This document shows, piece by piece, positions 1-7,684 of a DNA stretch of 64,000 nt. A program made the translations under genes and the position numbers. The DNA is from Candidatus Latescibacterota bacterium. Its GTDB lineage: Bacteria; Latescibacterota; UBA2968; UBA8231. The notes beneath the pieces are model-generated. The model was not told the DNA's origin. It worked only from the letters and a program-made list of their open reading frames with translations, and did no database searches. The stretch covers positions 89,894 to 153,893 of the forward strand of contig JAJEFJ010000021.1 of NCBI GenBank assembly GCA_022820485.1, read 5' to 3'. The number at the start of each line of letters is the position of its first letter. The first letter of the stretch is position 1.

Positions 1-710
1 GCGTGAAACATGATATAGCGCGATTTATCGCGGAAATCACTGACTACAATCGCCATGTATTTCCCAGACTTTAGAGCACGTCCACATTCTCCAAACAACC
101 GTGTAATTTCTTTGAGGAAGTCGTCATAGCTTTCGATCTTGGCCAGATCGCGTGGATCGTCGCCATAATCAGTGGTCAAGCCGTTAGCTAGTCGCTCTTG
201 CCTGACCTTGTGATCCTCTTTTTTAAGGATCGACCAGTAGGGTGGTGAAGTTACAACAAAATCGACGCTCTCGTCGGGGATGGTGGGCAATATATCGCGT
301 GCATCTCCTTCTATAATCTGTTGGTCCTCAACGGTAGAGAACATGTCGCCGACCTCGGTGGCGAGGCGTTCGCGGGACAGTTCAACAAAGTGAGGGTTGA
401 TCTCGATACCGATGCCTTTGCGCTGTTCGACAGCACATGCCTTTAACGTCGAGCCTACGCCTACGAAGGGATCGAGGACAGTTTGTCCGCTTTTCGTGAA
501 GTAGCGGATCAGACGGCTGACATCGGTGAAGGAGAACGGGGCTGGATGCTGGCGCTCGATCCGTGCATCTGGATGACCTGCCCCGAGGCCGCGTTGGTTC
601 CAAACGGAGATGGTTTCGACGATCCACTCCTTAGCCGTCAGCTCGTTGAGCCGGTTGCGGGGATCGACTTTGCGTTCCCCCTGTCCTTTGATGGGCTTCA
701 CGCTCGACAC
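1..710 (-). CDS. DNA methyltransferase, gamma-type motif order, 3' end off window
   Basis: Predicted adenine-N6 or cytosine-N4 DNA methyltransferase acting on double-stranded DNA. Reading the - strand, a short N-terminal region (KPIKG, DPRNRLNELT, AKEWI) leads to a motif X-like stretch (FSFTDVSRLIRYF). Motif I follows (DPFVGVGST, SAM binding), then catalytic motif IV (TSPPYW) about 80 residues later. Motif I before motif IV with no large target-recognition insert between them is the gamma order, so the recognition domain should lie beyond base 1. There is an in-frame stop just upstream, so I start at GTG 710; TTG 716 is possible, and no good ribosome site is visible. The 5' flank runs directly into rearranged DNA, so an original N-terminus may be missing. 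No cognate nuclease is seen. Confidence 0.75.
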   Translation of the reverse strand, partial: MSSVKPIKGQGERKVDPRNRLNELTAKEWIVETISVWNQRGLGAGHPDARIERQHPAPFSFTDVSRLIRYFTKSGQTVLDPFVGVGSTLKACAVEQRKGIGIEINPHFVELSRERLATEVGDMFSTVEDQQIIEGDARDILPTIPDESVDFVVTSPPYWSILKKEDHKVRQERLANGLTTDYGDDPRDLAKIESYDDFLKEITRLFGECGRALKSGKYMAIVVSDFRDKSRYIMFH

Positions 711-783
711 TATCAATACCTATGGAAATACGTTTGTCAGGGACTACTTCATATTGTAGGAATGATGCTGAGAAACTACCTGA

Positions 784-1077
784 TGCTGCGGAAACCGTCA
801 AGCGGAAATCACCGACCCTGACCTGAACTCGCTCTGCTTCGTCGGCGTCGGCCAAGACCCCGAGCACGGCGAAGGCGAGGGGCACCTGTGGGCCATTGAC
901 GCCAGCGGCACCGGCGACATCACCGAGACAGGCGCAATCTGGCACTTTGGCGACAAAAACTACAACCGCACCATCTCCACCGTCGCCATTGCCGACGGCC
1001 TGCTCTACGCCGCCGACCTGAGCGGCTTCGTCTATTGCCTCGACGCCAAGACCGGCACCCACCACTGGACCCACGAG
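784..1077 (+). pseudogene. Internal fragment of a PQQ-like beta-propeller protein
   Basis: An open + strand frame encodes about 90 residues with hallmarks of exported PQQ-like propellers: FVGVGQDPEHGEGEGHLW, then WHFGDKNYNRTIS, LLYAADLSGFVYCLDAKTG and WTHENFAA. Full genes of this family are 360-430+ residues. Here both ends are missing. The left side abuts unrelated DNA near the methyltransferase start. The right side stops exactly at the 5' end of a truncated AbiEii gene on the other strand. No start codon or ribosome site serves it. I call it a dead fragment left by recombination. It is the sixth propeller-related sequence in the window. Confidence 0.72.
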
Positions 1078-1098
1078 AATTTCGCGGCGGTCGATCAT
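1075..1098 (-). pseudogene. AbiEii toxin, only first 8 codons left
   Basis: Directly overlapping the AbiEi stop (ATGA) is a start followed by MIDRREIL, the characteristic opening of AbiEii nucleotidyltransferase toxins. After codon 8 the frame reads into antisense propeller sequence and no longer matches the family. The toxin, normally about 300 residues, is therefore truncated to its start. The bases encoding RREIL also read as ENFAA of the propeller fragment on the other strand, so the breakpoint lies in a stretch that fits both parents. The small size makes this call depend on the operon position and the opening motif. Confidence 0.6.
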
Positions 1099-1901
1099 GC
1101 GGACGCTGCCTTGGCCCAGCTCTCAGGCATGAGGAGACGCCATTGGGATATAAGACGGCGGCATGAAAGCCCTGGATCAAGTTTGGCGTTGCCTTGGGTT
1201 AGACGCGCACGACACGCCTCAACAAGGGCAGTAGTGCCGGGTCCGCGTTCTACCAGAAAGCCCAGACGCTTGAATACAGCACCGTTACCGAGCCGGTCTG
1301 CATAGGCAATCAGCTTGTCATCATCCCTGTCCTTGCGGTCGAAATAGGTCTCAAGACAGTCGGCAACATGCTGGATGCCAGCTCCGAGGTCTGGATTGTC
1401 AAGCATGTCAATGATGGTACGATGAACGTCCGATACGGAAATCTGGGTTTTTCCGCGCCAGACGGTCTTTGTGCCGAAAATCATATCCTGCTGGACATGC
1501 TTTAGAGTAAAGTATGCGCCATGATGTTGCTGGCTTCTCTCACGCACGGCCCGCGCTGTCATCACAACAATATCGCGGAAGATCTGCTCCGTCAGATCCC
1601 AGTGTTCGGCGGCAGTCCGGCCGCCGATGTAGGCCGGCTTGAAGAGCGCAGGCACCAGCACCCAGGGATCATCGAGAACCTGCTCGCTGGCAAGGGAATC
1701 AAGGCCAACTGGTGCGTAGGCACCCGGGCCAACGCGCCGCAGCCAGCCCTGTCTTCTCCAACGAGAGAGTAGCTTAGCGGCGTCGGAACGGCTAACGCCA
1801 AGGGCATCTTCAACATCGGCGATATGAATGATGTCGCCGGATGCCCGAATAACGTCGGACAGTCTGCGGCGTCCCTTAGGTATGGCGATCTCTGAGCGCA
1901 T
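1095..1901 (-). CDS. AbiEi-family type IV antitoxin / transcriptional regulator
   Basis: 268 residues. The N-terminal winged-helix domain (about 1-65: SDVIRASGDIIHIADVEDAL, SRWRRQGWLRRV) is followed by the AbiEi antitoxin domain (PALFKPAYIGGRTAAEHW, the Y-I-G-G-x-x-A-A-x-x-W block). In this family the protein represses its own operon and counters the AbiEii nucleotidyltransferase. The C-terminus (LDPGLSCRRLISQWRL, PESW) looks natural, so the antitoxin is full length. Its stop overlaps the toxin start by ATGA, the normal arrangement, but the toxin is destroyed after eight codons. The AT-rich stretch upstream (about 1915-1985) probably holds its promoter. It is an orphan antitoxin that may still act as a DNA-binding repressor. 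Confidence 0.85.
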   Translation of the reverse strand: MRSEIAIPKGRRRLSDVIRASGDIIHIADVEDALGVSRSDAAKLLSRWRRQGWLRRVGPGAYAPVGLDSLASEQVLDDPWVLVPALFKPAYIGGRTAAEHWDLTEQIFRDIVVMTARAVRERSQQHHGAYFTLKHVQQDMIFGTKTVWRGKTQISVSDVHRTIIDMLDNPDLGAGIQHVADCLETYFDRKDRDDDKLIAYADRLGNGAVFKRLGFLVERGPGTTALVEACRARLTQGNAKLDPGLSCRRLISQWRLLMPESWAKAASA

Positions 1902-2116
1902 GGTGATGTGATGTATAGTAGAACTGCAAAAAATCGCGTTTTATGTGAATTTTTATCTATATAATATATAATGGAATAGACGAATTCTCGCAAGAAGACC
2001 ATCAAGCGCACATATCATCTGTCAAGGCGGGCAAATCACAAATTCTTCGATAGCGAGGAAATGTATCTGATATTTCGGCTACATTTTCCACTCGATAAGG
2101 TTGATCTCCAGCATAG

Positions 2117-2142
2117 GCATGTATATCGTCCTATACACATGC
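2117..2142. promoter_or_regulatory. Imperfect palindrome upstream of VapB-like antitoxin
   Basis: An inverted repeat with arms GCATGTATA and TATACACATGC, the second carrying two extra bases, sits about 25 bp before the antitoxin start. Ribbon-helix-helix antitoxins usually bind such sites to repress their own operon, so this is a candidate operator. The assignment is inferred from position and symmetry only. Confidence 0.35.
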
Positions 2143-2165
2143 TTATAGAAAAGGAGCAGGTGAAG

Positions 2166-2441
2166 GTGGCCAGAGTTCAGCTAGTGATCCCCGATAAAGA
2201 CCGTGACCGCTTCGTCCGTCAGGCGCAGAGCGAAGGCATGACCTTGAGCGAGTGGCTTAGGGCCGCCGCCCACCGACGGCTCGAAGAACAGCAACGGTCC
2301 TACCCCTTCAAATCCCCAGCCGACCTCAAAGAATTTTTCCGCGCCTGCGACGCCTTGGAAGGCCCCGAACGGGAACCAGATTGGCAGGAGCACTTGGCCG
2401 TCATCGACGAATCGCGAAAACGGGACGCACCCAAGACATGA
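2166..2441 (+). CDS. VapB-like (ribbon-helix-helix type) antitoxin
   Basis: About 91 residues. The N-terminus VARVQLVIPDKDRDRFVRQA followed by GMTLSEWLRAAAHRRLEE has the strand-helix-helix pattern of RHH/CopG-type DNA-binding antitoxins. The acidic tail (FFRACDALEGPEREPDW, HLAVIDESR) is the expected toxin-binding part. I start at GTG 2166 because AAGGAG lies at 2150-2155; the open frame extends upstream to 2061 without a better site. The stop overlaps the start of a PIN-domain toxin by ATGA, the standard operon layout, but that toxin ends after 12 codons. The antitoxin itself looks intact. Confidence 0.7.
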   Translation: MARVQLVIPDKDRDRFVRQAQSEGMTLSEWLRAAAHRRLEEQQRSYPFKSPADLKEFFRACDALEGPEREPDWQEHLAVIDESRKRDAPKT

Positions 2442-2476
2442 TCTTTGTCGATACCAACGTCTTCATGGACGCATAG
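2438..2476 (+). pseudogene. VapC-like PIN toxin, only first 12 codons left
   Basis: The ATG overlaps the antitoxin stop and reads MIFVDTNVFMDA then TAG. MIFVDTNVFM is the classic opening of PIN-domain ribonucleases, including the first catalytic Asp of DTN. The stop comes immediately and only nine bases separate it from the stop of the convergent TonB receptor gene, so the remaining roughly 120 residues of the toxin are absent. The toxin cannot be active. Confidence 0.7.
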
Positions 2477-2485
2477 TCATGTTTC

Positions 2486-4624
2486 TCAACCGCTTTTCCT
2501 CCAATGCTGAAGTTGAAAGCCAAAGCGCGCATGTCGTCCAGCGGCTGGATAGAAGTAGCTATACTCACTTCCCGATGCGTCGGGATACCCCGTTGTACTG
2601 TAGGATCGATCAAAGATATTGAATACATCAAGCGTAGCGGCAACTAGACCCATTCGATATTTGAGCCGAACGTCCACAGTGCTATAGTTGGGCAGTGTAA
2701 TCGCGTTCGCATCATCCAGAAAAATGCGGTTCGCAGACTTGACGACTATGCTCCCACCCAAGCCGGATTTATGGGCAGCATTGACGCCGCCGTAGATCAC
2801 ATCGCGTGGGATCGCCTTCAGAAATTTGCCCGCATACTCGCCAATTTGAGACCTAGCAGATTGGTGGGTGTAGTTGAGAAACAAATTCAGGTTCGACTTT
2901 ACTGTAAACCTGAGCCCCGTTTCAATCCCCTGATGGCGGCTTTTGCCGATATTCACGTACTTGAGTTGCTGAAGGTCAAAATCCAACTCATTCTTCATGT
3001 CCATCGTATAAGCCGCGAGCGACAGTTCGCCGTACAGGAGGTTCGGGAACAACACCGCATGATGATAACCTCCCACCTCAACAGATGTCCCAAACTGTGG
3101 ATTTAAATCAACACTTGAAAGCAGGACTTTGAACGGAGGATTTGGTGGGATTTCAAAGATAATTGAACGCTGGTCATAGAGCTGATCCAGTGTTGGAGCT
3201 TTGAACGATCGCGCAACGTTGGCGTACAGGTTGCCGACATGCCGCTCTGTTTTTACATAACGGAAATTCGCCCCCGCCTTTGGACTTAACTCCGCGTGCG
3301 TTGTTGATTGCTCCTCCCCTTCACTCGGCGCTTTAGGAATAAACTGATCGCGAATTATATCGGCGCGCACTCCCAAGACAACGCGCAGTGTTTGCATCGG
3401 CGTAAGTTCGTACTGCAGGAACCCAGCAGCCGAGCGCCGAGTGCTAGCGCCCTTTTCCTCCAATGCGCCGCGTGCAACGGAACCCATCTCACTATAGTCA
3501 GTCAGCCCGCCAAGAAGGAACTGATAATACTCGGACGAGAGCGAATGCACGCCCGCGTCAACGCCAAGACTGAGGCGATCTTTGCCGGGAAATCCTAGTT
3601 GGTCGAACGTCAACTGCAGCGAACTCGTGAGGCGCGAAGCCGTAAGTAAGCGATTCTTGGTGTCGGCAAATTCGGGGCTCAGTTGCAATGTCCTGACCGC
3701 GTCGGAATCGCGAATCTCGCCGGAAACCGCACCGGAGAATTTGGCCCTATCGCGAAGATTATAATCACCTGTTATCGCCGCCCGATGCGTTCGGTCGGTA
3801 GTATGGTCAAACTTGTAGAATGGTGCAGATTGGGAACGGTCGTCATCTAATTCAGCGCCAGTCAATGGGCCGGGTTCATCAAATTGCTGGAAGTGATGCG
3901 TTGTTGAAACCGAAAGCGAACCGTTGGGTTTTTGCAGTAGCGTGAAAGAACCCCCAAGGTTTTCTACTGCGCGGTCAGCATGTTCTCGAAACCCAGTGTG
4001 TCGCTCCCCCGATCCAAATGCCACATACTCGCGCCCATTCCAAAAACCACTTGTTCTCGCCTGTGCGCCAAGTGACCCAAAGTTGCCACCCGTTGCTGAA
4101 ATCTGCGTCAAAGGTGCATGCTCGCCAGAAGTAACAACGTTGACAACGCCACCAATCGCAGCATCGCCGTACAGCGAAGACGCGCCCCCGCGCAGCAATT
4201 CAATTGAGCTAATACTTGCAAGCGGGATGGCATTCCAATTCATCAACCCTCTCTCAAGCTCATTGATCGGCCTTCCATCGATCATAACCAGCAGATATTC
4301 TGCTTCGCCGCCACCGTAAAAACCGCGCAGTGTTGCCAACGGATCGCGCCCCAGCCCATCGCGGTTCAAAAAAGAAATTCCCGGCAAAGTCTCCAGCGCA
4401 GCGGCGAGGTTTTTCAGTGGCAGGAACTCCATCTCAGAGCTGGTACGCACTGACACAGCAGCGGTAGATGCAAAAAGCGAGTTTTCTATCCGCTCCGCAG
4501 TGACAACAGTCTCTTCAAGTTGATAAATCCTCTCAGAATCATCCTGCGCAGCCGCACGGTCTAGGAATTGATTCGCGATACCGATGGCAACCAAGACGAC
4601 TAAACTGAGACGCAGATTAAACAT
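2486..4624 (-). CDS. TonB-dependent outer-membrane receptor, BtuB-like layout
   Basis: 712 residues. A signal peptide (hydrophobic LSLVVLVAIGIANQF, ending near AAAQD) is followed by a TonB-box-like ETVVTAERI. A plug domain follows (LAAALETLPGISFLNRD, LLVMIDGRPINE, ISSIELLRGGASSLYGDAAIGGVVNV) and then a 22-strand-type barrel ending FGFQLQHW. Such receptors import scarce large ligands (cobalamin, haem, siderophores, glycans) across the outer membrane using TonB energy. The plug resembles BtuB/Cir-type receptors, but ligand identity cannot be read from sequence, and I see no cobalamin riboswitch upstream. It is divergent from the aldehyde dehydrogenase operon across a promoter with a palindrome. 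Its 3' end faces the truncated VapC. Confidence 0.9.
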   Translation of the reverse strand: MFNLRLSLVVLVAIGIANQFLDRAAAQDDSERIYQLEETVVTAERIENSLFASTAAVSVRTSSEMEFLPLKNLAAALETLPGISFLNRDGLGRDPLATLRGFYGGGEAEYLLVMIDGRPINELERGLMNWNAIPLASISSIELLRGGASSLYGDAAIGGVVNVVTSGEHAPLTQISATGGNFGSLGAQARTSGFWNGREYVAFGSGERHTGFREHADRAVENLGGSFTLLQKPNGSLSVSTTHHFQQFDEPGPLTGAELDDDRSQSAPFYKFDHTTDRTHRAAITGDYNLRDRAKFSGAVSGEIRDSDAVRTLQLSPEFADTKNRLLTASRLTSSLQLTFDQLGFPGKDRLSLGVDAGVHSLSSEYYQFLLGGLTDYSEMGSVARGALEEKGASTRRSAAGFLQYELTPMQTLRVVLGVRADIIRDQFIPKAPSEGEEQSTTHAELSPKAGANFRYVKTERHVGNLYANVARSFKAPTLDQLYDQRSIIFEIPPNPPFKVLLSSVDLNPQFGTSVEVGGYHHAVLFPNLLYGELSLAAYTMDMKNELDFDLQQLKYVNIGKSRHQGIETGLRFTVKSNLNLFLNYTHQSARSQIGEYAGKFLKAIPRDVIYGGVNAAHKSGLGGSIVVKSANRIFLDDANAITLPNYSTVDVRLKYRMGLVAATLDVFNIFDRSYSTTGYPDASGSEYSYFYPAAGRHARFGFQLQHWRKSG

Positions 4625-4671
4625 AAATTAATCAAGCCCCCGAGTTTTGTTCTGCGATTACAGATTTATAG

Positions 4672-4699
4672 ATTATAGAGCGTAAGTGCTTACTCCAAC
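4672..4699 (-). promoter_or_regulatory. Sigma70-like promoter with operator-like palindrome for TonB receptor
   Basis: On the - strand TTGGAG (4694-4699) and TATAAT (4672-4677) are separated by 16 bp. The spacer contains GTAAGTGCTTAC (4682-4693), a symmetric 5+5 bp site with a 2 bp centre. A protein bound there would block the promoter, so regulated receptor expression is likely. The same site lies about 30 bp before the divergent aldehyde dehydrogenase start. Confidence 0.5.
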
Positions 4700-4720
4700 T
4701 CTAACCCAAAATCCAAGCCC

Positions 4721-6115
4721 ATGCACCTACCCATCCTCCGCGCTGGCCAGCCCTACACCAGCCTCGACCGCCTCGCCGTCGCCCACATCGCCACCGGCGA
4801 ACCGCTGGCCCAAGTCAGCCAAGCCAACCGAGGGCTAATCGCCCGCGACTTAGCCGCCCAAGAGCGCAACCACCAAGCACTACAAGCCCTCACCGTCGCC
4901 GAACTAGTCGCCATCTGCCAACAGGCCGCCGACCTCTTCTTACACGCCGAGCTGCCTTTAGGCGACGACGGCCAAACCCCGGACGACTACGTCACGCAAG
5001 TCTCGGCCACCACCGGCCTGCCGCAGTCCCTGGCTCGCGCCAACATGGACAAAATCCACCGCGTCGGCGTCGAAATGCCCGCCGTGCTCAGCGGCCTAAC
5101 CCGAGGCCTAGACCTAACCGTCCTCGACGACGGCCCAAGTCCGCTCCACTTCGCGTCCCACGCCCAAGCCCTCGGCTGCATCCTGCCGAGCAACTCCCCC
5201 GGCGTCCACGCGCTGTGGCTACCGGCCATCCCACTCAAAATTCCGCTGGTGCTCAAGCCGGGCCGCGAAGAACCGTGGACACCCTACCGCATCGCCCAAT
5301 CCCTGATCGCGGCCGGCTGTCCACCCCAAGCCTTGAGCTACTACCCGACCGACCACGGCGGCAGCACCGAAATCCTGCTCCGCTGCAATCGCTCGCTGCT
5401 ATTCGGCGGCGGTCCCACCGTCGCCCCTTGGCGTGACGACCCTCGCGTCCAACTACACGGACCAGGGCGCAGCAAGATCATCATCGGCGCAGACAAAATC
5501 GACCAGTGGGAGCACTACCTCGACCTCATGGTCGCCTCAATCGCTTCCAACGGGGGGCGCTCCTGCCTCAACGCCTCCGGCATCTGGGTGCCCGCCCACG
5601 GTCGCGCAATCGCCGCCGCCCTCGGCGAACGCCTGAGCCAAATCCAAGCCCGTCCCCTCGACGACCCCCAAGCCCAAATCGCCGCCTTCTCCAACCCCGG
5701 AGTAGCGCACCAGTTCTCAACCCTAATCGACAACCAACTCGGCGACGCAACAGACACGGCCAGAGGTCAAGGCGAACGCATCGCCGAGACCGGCGGCTGC
5801 GCTTTCCTCAACCCAACCTTAATCCACGCCTCCGACTGGCAACATCCGCTCGCCAACACCGAATATCTCTTTCCATTCGCCTCGGTAGTAGAAGTCCAAC
5901 AAGAAGAAGTGGTCACACGCATCGGCCCGACGCTGGTGGCTACCGCCCTCACCGAAGACGAGCACCTAATGCGCCAACTGCTCGCCGCGCCCCACATCGA
6001 ACGCCTCAACCTCGGCCCGATCCCCACCCACGAAATCGCCTGGGACCAGCCGCACGAGGGCAACCTCTTCGACTTCCTCTACCAGCAACGCGCCTTGCAG
6101 CGCCGAGCCGGATGA
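4721..6115 (+). CDS. Aldehyde dehydrogenase superfamily protein
   Basis: 464 residues. The NAD-binding fold is followed by the catalytic Cys282 in NGGRSCLNASG, and a late ALDH block reads NTEYLFPFASVVEV. The usual ELGG segment carrying the general-base Glu is not evident; its position reads GPGRSKIIIGADK. That fits a CoA-acylating or reductive type better than a hydrolytic ALDH (inference). It overlaps the iron-type alcohol dehydrogenase gene by ATGA, so the two probably interconvert acid or acyl-CoA, aldehyde and alcohol. The start at ATG 4721 follows the divergent TonB promoter region. The coding strand is strikingly C-rich with many CTA and CCA codons. Confidence 0.8.
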   Translation: MHLPILRAGQPYTSLDRLAVAHIATGEPLAQVSQANRGLIARDLAAQERNHQALQALTVAELVAICQQAADLFLHAELPLGDDGQTPDDYVTQVSATTGLPQSLARANMDKIHRVGVEMPAVLSGLTRGLDLTVLDDGPSPLHFASHAQALGCILPSNSPGVHALWLPAIPLKIPLVLKPGREEPWTPYRIAQSLIAAGCPPQALSYYPTDHGGSTEILLRCNRSLLFGGGPTVAPWRDDPRVQLHGPGRSKIIIGADKIDQWEHYLDLMVASIASNGGRSCLNASGIWVPAHGRAIAAALGERLSQIQARPLDDPQAQIAAFSNPGVAHQFSTLIDNQLGDATDTARGQGERIAETGGCAFLNPTLIHASDWQHPLANTEYLFPFASVVEVQQEEVVTRIGPTLVATALTEDEHLMRQLLAAPHIERLNLGPIPTHEIAWDQPHEGNLFDFLYQQRALQRRAG

Positions 6116-7239
6116 CCCCCTTCGACTTTGATCCGTCCATCCGCGTAGTCTTTGGTGCCGGAACCCTCGACCAGCTAGGCGACCTCGCCAGCGCATTGGC
6201 CGGCCGCCGCGCCCTACTAGTAACCGACCCCGGCCTCATCCAAGTTGGCCTCGCCGAACGAGCCCATCACGCGCTACAAAACGCCGGCCTAACGACAACC
6301 TCTTTTTCCGCCGTAGGGGAAAACCCCACAACCGAGCACGTAGCCGCTGGCGTCCACCACGCCCGCGCCCACGGCCCCATCGACCTAATCGTCGCCTTGG
6401 GCGGCGGCAGCGCTATGGACTGCGCCAAGGGCATCAATTTCCTGCTGACCAACGGCGGCCAAATGCAGTCCTACCAAGGCTACGGCAAAGCCACCCAACC
6501 CATGCTGCCCTCCATCGGCATCCCCACCACAGCCGGAACGGGCAGCGAGGCCCAATCCTACGCCTTGATTACCTGCGCCGATACCAATGCCAAAATGGCC
6601 TGCGGCGACCGCAAAGCGCGCTTCCACATCGCCATCCTCGACCCAAACGTGCTGACCAGCGTCCCCCAGCGCGTCCGCGCCGACGCCGGTATCGACGCCC
6701 TCGCCCACGCCGTCGAAAGCTACGTCTCTACCTGCCGCACACCCCTCTCGCAAATGTTCGCCCGCCAAGCCTGGCAGCTACTAGCGCCCCACTACGAGGC
6801 AGCCGTCACCGATCCCCAAAACGCCGCTGACGCCATGCTCTTAGGTGCCCATCTAGCCGGCACTGCCATCGAAAACTCCATGCTCGGTGCCGCCCACGCC
6901 ACCGCCAACCCCCTCACCGCCCACTACCCACTATCCCACGGTTGCGCCGTGGCCTTGATGCTACCGCACGTAATCCGGTTGAATGGTCAAGTAGTGGACG
7001 ATCTATACGGCGAACTTTGCACAGACATCCAACTCAACGGCAGCGCCCTCGCGCTCGCCGCCCATCTCGAAGAATTGTGTGCTATGGCGGGATTACCGCG
7101 TAGGCTCGCCGATTATCAGGTCGCCGCAAGCGATCTACCCGTCATGGCCCAAGAAGCCGCTGGGCAATGGACCGGCACCTTCAACCCGCTTCCCTTACAA
7201 GAAGCGGACTTCCTGCGGCTTTATGAAAGGGCGTTTTGA
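6112..7239 (+). CDS. Iron-containing (group III) alcohol dehydrogenase
   Basis: 375 residues from ATG 6112, which overlaps the preceding stop. Typical signatures are present: N-terminal VVFGAGTLDQLG, nucleotide-binding LIVALGGGSAMDCAKG, IGIPTTAGTGSE, and the metal site D..H in GIDALAHAVESY (about D195 and H199). The second metal cluster AAHATANPLTAHYPLSHG supplies the remaining His ligands. The expected role is NAD(P)-dependent reduction of an aldehyde or ketone. As partner of the upstream aldehyde dehydrogenase it forms a two-gene alcohol/aldehyde module of unknown substrate. The natural C-terminus (LRLYERAF) ends about 8 bp before a truncated toxin gene on the other strand. Confidence 0.88.
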   Translation: MTPFDFDPSIRVVFGAGTLDQLGDLASALAGRRALLVTDPGLIQVGLAERAHHALQNAGLTTTSFSAVGENPTTEHVAAGVHHARAHGPIDLIVALGGGSAMDCAKGINFLLTNGGQMQSYQGYGKATQPMLPSIGIPTTAGTGSEAQSYALITCADTNAKMACGDRKARFHIAILDPNVLTSVPQRVRADAGIDALAHAVESYVSTCRTPLSQMFARQAWQLLAPHYEAAVTDPQNAADAMLLGAHLAGTAIENSMLGAAHATANPLTAHYPLSHGCAVALMLPHVIRLNGQVVDDLYGELCTDIQLNGSALALAAHLEELCAMAGLPRRLADYQVAASDLPVMAQEAAGQWTGTFNPLPLQEADFLRLYERAF

Positions 7240-7294
7240 TAAGGGGAGGGAAAAAAACGAGCGGTGAAGTATTGACGGCCGATTTTTCAGCCAC
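7181..7294 (-). pseudogene. DUF3368/PIN-type toxin, about 14-16 codons left
   Basis: GTG 7294 overlaps the end of the UPF0175 gene, as is normal for UPF0175-DUF3368 pairs. It begins VAEKSAVNTSPLVF, matching the typical start of DUF3368 nuclease-like toxins (S-x-V-N-x-S-P-L). From about base 7250 downwards the frame runs antisense into the alcohol dehydrogenase gene and stops at 7181. Authentic sequence therefore spans roughly 7247-7294 and about 140 residues are missing. Confidence 0.6.
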
Positions 7295-7538
7295 GATCTA
7301 GTTCGCTCTTCAATGCGTCGATATCCATCGCAAAGACATCAACTTGCTCACGGGCTAACGCCATAAGGAAGTCGGAGCGATCTAGGCCAGCTATATGGGC
7401 AGCCTTTTCTTGCGAGATCACGCCTCGTTCATACCAGTGGATAGCTCCGGCTAGGCGCAGTTCAGCGACGAACTCCTCTGGTGAACAACGCAAAGCGGAG
7501 AACACTTCATCCGGCAATTCTAAGGTGACTTTAGTCAC
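7287..7538 (-). CDS. UPF0175 family antitoxin-like protein
   Basis: 83 residues from GTG 7538 (TKVTLELPDEVFSAL, EEFVAELRLAGAIHWYERGVISQEKAAHIAGLDRSDFLMAL). This is the UPF0175 pattern: a strand, then helices with a helix-turn-helix-like SQEKAAHIAG element. Family members are usually encoded just before a DUF3368 PIN-like protein and are viewed as antitoxins. ATG 7547 is an alternative start, but the AGG at 7548-7550 is spaced better for GTG 7538. The partner toxin survives only as its first codons. Confidence 0.75.
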   Translation of the reverse strand: MTKVTLELPDEVFSALRCSPEEFVAELRLAGAIHWYERGVISQEKAAHIAGLDRSDFLMALAREQVDVFAMDIDALKSELDRG

Positions 7539-7569
7539 AATCAACATCCTGCTTTATTATTTCGAAGAC

Positions 7570-7598
7570 TTGACTTGAATTCAGCAATCTAATAAAAT
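7570..7598 (+). promoter_or_regulatory. Strong sigma70-like promoter for the DUF3800 unit
   Basis: TTGACT (7570-7575) and TAAAAT (7593-7598) are spaced by exactly 17 bp, close to consensus. Transcription would start near 7605, the first base of the inverted repeat in the leader. This is one of the best matches to a housekeeping promoter in the window. Confidence 0.6.
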
Positions 7599-7604
7599 AT
7601 ACTT

Positions 7605-7669
7605 GACAGTCGAGAGGTCTGACCCCATTGGACCGTGGAAGCTTGGTCTTCCCTTGACTGTCTTTTTTT
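7605..7669 (+). ncRNA. Structured leader or small RNA ending in terminator-like stem and T7
   Basis: GACAGTC (7605-7611) pairs with GACTGTC (7656-7662), followed at once by seven T (7663-7669). Neighbouring bases extend the stem imperfectly, and the interior has further GGTC/GACC complementarity. An RNA starting at the predicted promoter would be about 65 nt and end at an intrinsic-terminator-like structure just before the DUF3800 ribosome site (AGGGA, 7674-7678). It could be a stand-alone small RNA or an attenuator controlling the gene. Confidence 0.4.
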
Positions 7670-7684
7670 GTTTAGGGAAAAATC

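Noticed and set aside
631..1098. 155-codon - strand frame as a full gene
   Set aside because: Only its first eight codons match AbiEii; the rest is antisense of the propeller fragment.
4625..4720. Cobalamin riboswitch upstream of the BtuB-like receptor
   Set aside because: The leader is under 100 bp and I see no B12-box; the visible elements are a promoter and a palindrome.
5506..6111. Long upstream extension of the alcohol dehydrogenase frame
   Set aside because: It is a shadow of the aldehyde dehydrogenase gene, rich in Arg and Pro, with no family match; the true start at 6112 overlaps the previous stop.
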